NCBI GenBank assembly: GCA_037903475.1
Contig: JBAJFG010000066.1
Coordinates: forward strand, 124,001 to 188,000
Source of the DNA: Ancylostoma caninum
Taxonomy: Eukaryota > Nematoda > Chromadorea > Rhabditida > Ancylostomatidae
DNA: 64,000 nucleotides
Direction of reading: 5' to 3'
Position numbers and translations under genes: made by a program
Shown here: one piece after another, positions 59,641-64,000 of the stretch
Layout: the number at the start of each line of letters is the position of its first letter
How positions within the stretch are numbered: the stretch's first letter is position 1
Notes under the pieces: generated by a model
Seen by the model: the letters and a program-made list of their open reading frames with translations, nothing else
Databases searched by the model: none
Told to the model about the DNA's origin: nothing

Positions 59641-60935
59641 GACCTGAATGCCGGTGCACCCTTATCTCACCGTTGGGACCTGCTCCAAAGGTTCCTCCAC
59701 TTTTGAGCGCCTTTACACCCTTATCACCCGACTCCGGGCATTTCCCCGCTTTAGGACGCCGGTGTACCCTTATCACGCCGTTGGACCCGACTCCAGGCAT
59801 TTTCCCGCTTTTGGACGCCGGCGCACCCTTATCACGCTGTTGGACCCGACTGCAGGCATTTCCCCGCTTTTGGACGCCGGCGCACCTTTATCACGCCGTT
59901 GGAACTGACTCCAGGCATTTTCCCGCTTTTGGACGCCGGCGCACCCTTATCACGCTGTTGGACCCGACTGCAGGGACTGCAGGCATTTCCCCGCTTTTGG
60001 ACGCCAGCGCACCTTTATCACGCCGTTGGACCTGACTCCAGGCGTTTCCCCGTTTTTGGACGCCGGCGCACCCTTATCACTCCGTTGGACCCGACTCCAG
60101 GCATTTTCCCGTATTTGGACGCCGGCGCACCCTTATCACGCTGTTGGACCCGACTCCAGGCATTTCCCCGCTTTTGGACGCCGGCGCACCCTTATCACTC
60201 CGTTGGACCCGACTCCAGGCATTCCCCGCTTTTGGACGCCGGCCCCGGGCGCTTTTGGACGCCGGCGCACCCTTATCACTCTGTTGGACCGGACTCCAGG
60301 CAATTCCCCGCTTTGGACGCGGCGCACCCTTATCACGCGTTGGACCCGACTCCAGGCATTTCCACGCTTTTGGACGCCGGCGCACCCTTATCACGCCGCT
60401 GGACCCGACTCCAGGCATTTCCCCGCTTTTGGACGCCGGCGCACCCTTATCACTCCGTTGGACCCGACTCCAGGCATTTCCCGCTTTTGGACGCCGGCGC
60501 ACCCTTATCACGCCGTTGGACCCGACTCCAGGCATTTCCCCGCTTTTGGACGCCGGCGCACCCTTATCACTCCGTTGGACCCGACTCCAGGCATTTTCCC
60601 GTATTTGGACGCCGGCGCACCCTTATCACGCTGTTGGACCCGACTCCAGGCATTTCCCCGCTTTTGGACGCCGGCGCACCCTTATCACTCCGTTGGACCC
60701 GACTCCAGGCATTTTCCCGTATTTGGACGCCGGCGCACCCTTATCACTCCGTTGGACCCGACTCCAGGCATTTCCCCGCTTTTGGACGCTGGCGCACCCT
60801 TATCACTCTGTTGGACCGGACTCCAGGCGTTTTCCCGCCTTTGGACGCCGACCCATCCTTATCACGTCGTTGGACCCGAATCCATGCGTCTCCCCGCTAA
60901 TGGGCGCCGGAGGATCCCTATCACACCGCCGGCGC
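59641..60935 (+). repeat. 60-bp minisatellite, about 21 copies
   Basis: The unit ggacgccggcgcacccttat, then cac(t/g)c(c/t)gttggacccgac, then tccaggcatttccccgctttt repeats from about 59641 (degenerate) to 60935. The unit is a multiple of three and lacks stops in several frames, so overlapping open frames of 288 to 333 codons exist on the plus strand and one of 152 on the minus. Indels of 1-20 bases (for example at 60238-60256) shift the frame between copies, which argues against one conserved protein. Confidence 0.95.
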
Positions 60936-62330
60936 ACCTCTAACATACACTGTTGCCTAATCCTCATCCGCGTCATCCCTCTTCCGCCTCGTTCCTCGTC
61001 TTCGTTATAAAGGTATCCTGCCCGTCTCCTTCCTTTTATACAGTCCTGTAATCATAGGCCTATCTCATTCATTCCGACCGTGGTGAAAACAACTGTCGGC
61101 CATTAACATGTCTGAACATGACTGAAGTGGCCCGAAACACCTGTAAATCAAGGTAAAAATCAAAATTTACCACATTTTCGTACATAACTCAACGCGCTGA
61201 ACACAATGGTGTAGGTATTTTCCGTTTTTGATGGCTGGTTCTCGTGCACACACACACACACACACATGAACTGCCAATTAAGAAGAAGTAAGATGTATAG
61301 TTAACAATCGGAAAACCTTGCCATATCAGCTACTCGTCTCCTTGTCTTTTTCAACATCTCTGCTCTTGTTTTTTCGCAGTTGATAGCGTTCTTCCCAGTG
61401 ATAAGGGCAATTTATCCTGGATGTGTGCGACTGACGCGCATGCGTCTACATCATGAAGAATAGAGCCCAGTCGAGAACAGATGCACGTGCTTGCGGCGTC
61501 GCGGCAGCCGCGCGTTTTCTTCATTTAGGATTTGCATGCCGCGTTGACCAGTCTTCATGGGAGATCCTTCGCAAACGGATGCGTGCGACTGACGCACGCA
61601 AGTAATATAATTCTCCCTACAGAGTTCCATTCACACCGCAACAATCATTTCACTTCGAAGGAGATTTTCCTTGAAAGTGTGTCATACAGTGAGGTGTTGA
61701 ATTTATGGGTGCCACCGCCTTTTCTCCCTAAAATCGCAGTGTATTTGGTCTCCTTAAATGCCTCAGACCAACTCATTACCAAATTGCAAAGTTTCTGCAA
61801 CTATGGTTCGTCTCTCATTAACACAACGCTTGCCGGGGCATTTTCAGTACTTAACCGCATTATTGTTACGTACAGTCTCATTCTGTCATTCATTCTCAGC
61901 TAACTACACCCATAAGCACATCAGCTACCAAACGAACACCAGGAAATCTTTCTCAAGAAGAAGCGAACAGATGGCCTCTAACCTATAATCTCCCGAACGC
62001 AAAGCCTGAACTGGCAGTGTGCCACAGATGTCTTCAAATCAACACAGAGGTGTTGCCATTATCATTGTATTCTGGAGACACTAACCACGATCAGCTGCAG
62101 TTCACGCGATAACCTCGAACATTCTCGGAGTGAAAAACACTTCCGAGGACTGACGTCACTTCCGCGCTATGCACTCATCGGATCCGCGGATTCCCACGGT
62201 GGAGAGCCGACTTTCCACTTGGGCGTACGCCGGACCCATCGTGGGAGGAAGTTCCAGAGTATGCCGTTTATTTTCTTTACGAGGCATGTTCTGTCACCAC
62301 GGATTGTGATAGGACAAGGTTTTTGTTCAG
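60936..62330. repeat. Intergenic, (CA)10 and dispersed-motif copies
   Basis: (CA)n at 61247-61266. Copies of the dispersed motif at 61405-61446 (gggcaatttatcctggatgt, actgacgcgcatgcg) and 61571-61600 (gcaaacggatgcgtgcgact gacgcacgca). No gene. Confidence 0.6.
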
Positions 62331-62338
62331 CACCAATA

Positions 62339-62520
62339 CAGTCTGTATCAAAAGCATACGGACACCCTAATTTTTGCCCATAACGAAGCCCATAATTCTT
62401 CTAATCGCTCTGATTTTTCGCCCATTTCGTTCAAGGATCCCTAAGCGACTCATAGAATTTTCATAATCTTCTGAGGAGAAAAATTCAGGAATTCCTTGTA
62501 TCAAAAGTATAGGGACACTT
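62339..62520 (+). mobile_element. Possible Tc1-like end fragment
   Basis: tacagtctgtatcaaaagca followed by tacggacacc, and an internal echo tatcaaaagtatagggacac at 62499-62518, resemble Tc1-family termini. No matching right end or transposase was identified. Confidence 0.35.
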
Positions 62521-63474
62521 CTTGTTGAGTGATCGCTTTGCTCGGAAAAAAATCAGCAAAAAGAGGACTGATGACCGAATGGTAGTGTTCGGTTCATTGG
62601 CACATTAGGCGTCCTGTTTATTACACTGAAGAAGTTGTTGCTGGCGAGGTTAATCTCCAGATTGCTTCAAGCACCCACAGCGGCATTTTCGTGACTTCAT
62701 ACGAAAAACATCCTCTGTTGTGGCTCAGATCTGCCTCAAAAAAAACACATTTTGCATTGGAATTAGTGTTCAGAAGCACGGTTGTTGCCTAAAATCGTAG
62801 AGCTTGTGTGAGCTCAGCCATCGTCAGGTGGGTTGGCCCACAAAGATGATTTGATTTTGTCGCATGAGAGTGGAGTTTCGTTAACGACATCTTCTCACTA
62901 GTGATGAGATATTGCCAAGGTTCTGTCGGAGTTGTTTCAGCCACATTCTGCATGACCCAAAGACAAAGGACCGCGAATGTCATGTTCGCTAAAGCATCCC
63001 AACTCCTGCAACTACCACTTCCTATGTTTCTTCTCCATGAGAAGGCTGGCTTCTCGCATAAAAACGCAGCTCTGACCTATACAAGACATCCGAATAAGCT
63101 TTTTCCAACAGGCACAAAACATTACATGAGGAGGGTGCTATATTTTTAGGAATGAACATCTAGAGGGATGACTGCACGGTTAGGGAGACAACTACGTGCA
63201 TGGTGTAACGGGATTAAAGTTTGGGGGGAATTATTGACCGTTATTAGCTAATCCCATTTGAATCCAGAGCGGTTAGACTTATTGTCCTGTACCGAATTAT
63301 CCAAAACTCCTTAGCTGGTGCATCCGAAATGTCCTAGTGTTTAAGTCTTTTTTCCTGCACTGAGTGAACAAGATTTTCCCTGGTTAATTTTATCCTAATG
63401 GCATTAATACATATATGGACGAGAACACGGAGGATTAGCACATGAGATAAATGAGGCCTAACAGGTGGCCTTAT

Positions 63475-63502
63475 GGGGCAGGAGGGAGGCCCCTCCTGCC
63501 CC
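63475..63502. repeat. 12-bp GC hairpin
   Basis: ggggcaggaggg / ccctcctgcccc with the 4-base loop aggc. It lies in a GC-rich terminal stretch (63440-63720) that may be a repeat. The nearby 72-codon open frame (63694-63912) has hydrophobic segments but no other support. Confidence 0.8.
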
Positions 63503-64000
63503 AACGAGATTAATGGGGAAGGAGAAAAGGAAAGAAAAACGAGAAATGAGAGAGAACAAATAAACACTAAAAGGGGTTAAAAACGAGCCTCATCGAGTGA
63601 GGGGCGGGACGAGTAGCGACGGACCGAGACCAGCCCGAGGGGGTTGGACTTTGGGTTTTTATAGCTCTCAGGGGCGGGGTTTCGCGGCGACGAATGGCGG
63701 AGGGTGAGGAGTACTGTGGCGTTGAATATGCCACATTTTCGCGCTTTTCCTACATCTTACCGCTTAGGAAGTTCCGGTCCCCGGAACTAGAAAAGTGGAG
63801 AGGGTTTTATTGTGCAGAGTACTTGGGGGTGATCGTTCTGTCCGCATTTGCGGCATGGATTAGTGTCTCTGCATACGGATATGTGGTGGGGTTTTGCGCA
63901 CTTTGCACATAGGTTGGCTTCGGTAAGAAGAATGGTGGCTTTGACGCAAAACGGGAGGGATGAGGGGCATGTGTGGGTAGGGTGGCCTCCACAGCAGAGA

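Noticed and set aside
59899..60943. Long overlapping ORFs (333, 305, 288 codons) as protein genes
   Set aside because: They are different frames of the same 60-bp tandem repeat, with frame-shifting indels between copies, no splice signals and no domain.
63694..63912. Small membrane protein near the right end
   Set aside because: Two hydrophobic stretches only; it lies in GC-rich repeat-like sequence, with no family recognised.

Overview
The window is eukaryotic and looks like a gene-poor, transposon-rich stretch of a parasitic nematode genome, most likely a strongylid or hookworm-type clade V worm. The grounds are short exons with GT/AG introns, AG acceptors resembling nematode trans-splice sites, introns of 0.1 to over 6 kb, several mariner-type elements, and a degenerate TTAGGC-like patch at the left end. 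The species assignment is inference. No rRNA, CRISPR array or bacterial operon is present.

Two protein-coding genes can be rebuilt exon by exon, both on the minus strand. The first (about 20.84 kb down to 6.40 kb, leaving the window on the left) encodes a scaffold protein with an N-terminal coiled coil, a PDZ1-PDZ2 pair, a Ser/Pro-rich linker and a PDZ3-PDZ4 pair. This is the architecture of DLG5, a MAGUK. The last visible exon ends in a splice donor inside a codon, so SH3 and guanylate-kinase exons, if present, lie left of base 1. The second gene (42.73 to 38.58 kb) is a complete nine-exon cation diffusion facilitator of 359 residues with the DxxxD/DxxxD metal site typical of the manganese-type subgroup. 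Three further candidate exons (about 23.2, 32.5 and 51.5 kb) are reported at low confidence.

Most of the rest is mobile or repetitive DNA with recognisable boundaries. There is a 1248-bp mariner with perfect 27-bp inverted repeats and a frameshifted transposase (4.4-5.7 kb). There are a core-deleted mariner (48.5-49.4 kb) and two further TA-flanked inverted-repeat elements side by side (33.1-35.1 kb). A 317-bp foldback element has a 9-bp target duplication (1.07-1.39 kb), and a 263-bp GC-rich one has an 11-bp duplication (2.3-2.6 kb). A piggyBac-like TTAA element sits inside the CDF intron (40.4-41.1 kb). Three TTAA elements share one end sequence, and two of them abut on a single TTAA (53.9-56.4 kb). 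A tRNA-headed SINE has a 10-bp duplication and a TTTAC-type tail (44.8-45.1 kb).

Two tandem arrays stand out. One is a 5-copy 91-bp unit in which nearly every copy carries a strong GC hairpin (35.9-36.4 kb). The other is a roughly 21-copy 60-bp minisatellite that is open in several reading frames (59.6-60.9 kb). Ten long G/C homopolymer tracts, a perfect 32-bp-stem hairpin and a 100-bp-arm foldback are also present. I saw no convincing new multi-gene system; the most notable items are the nematode DLG5-like gene, the shared-TTAA element pair and the two tandem arrays.
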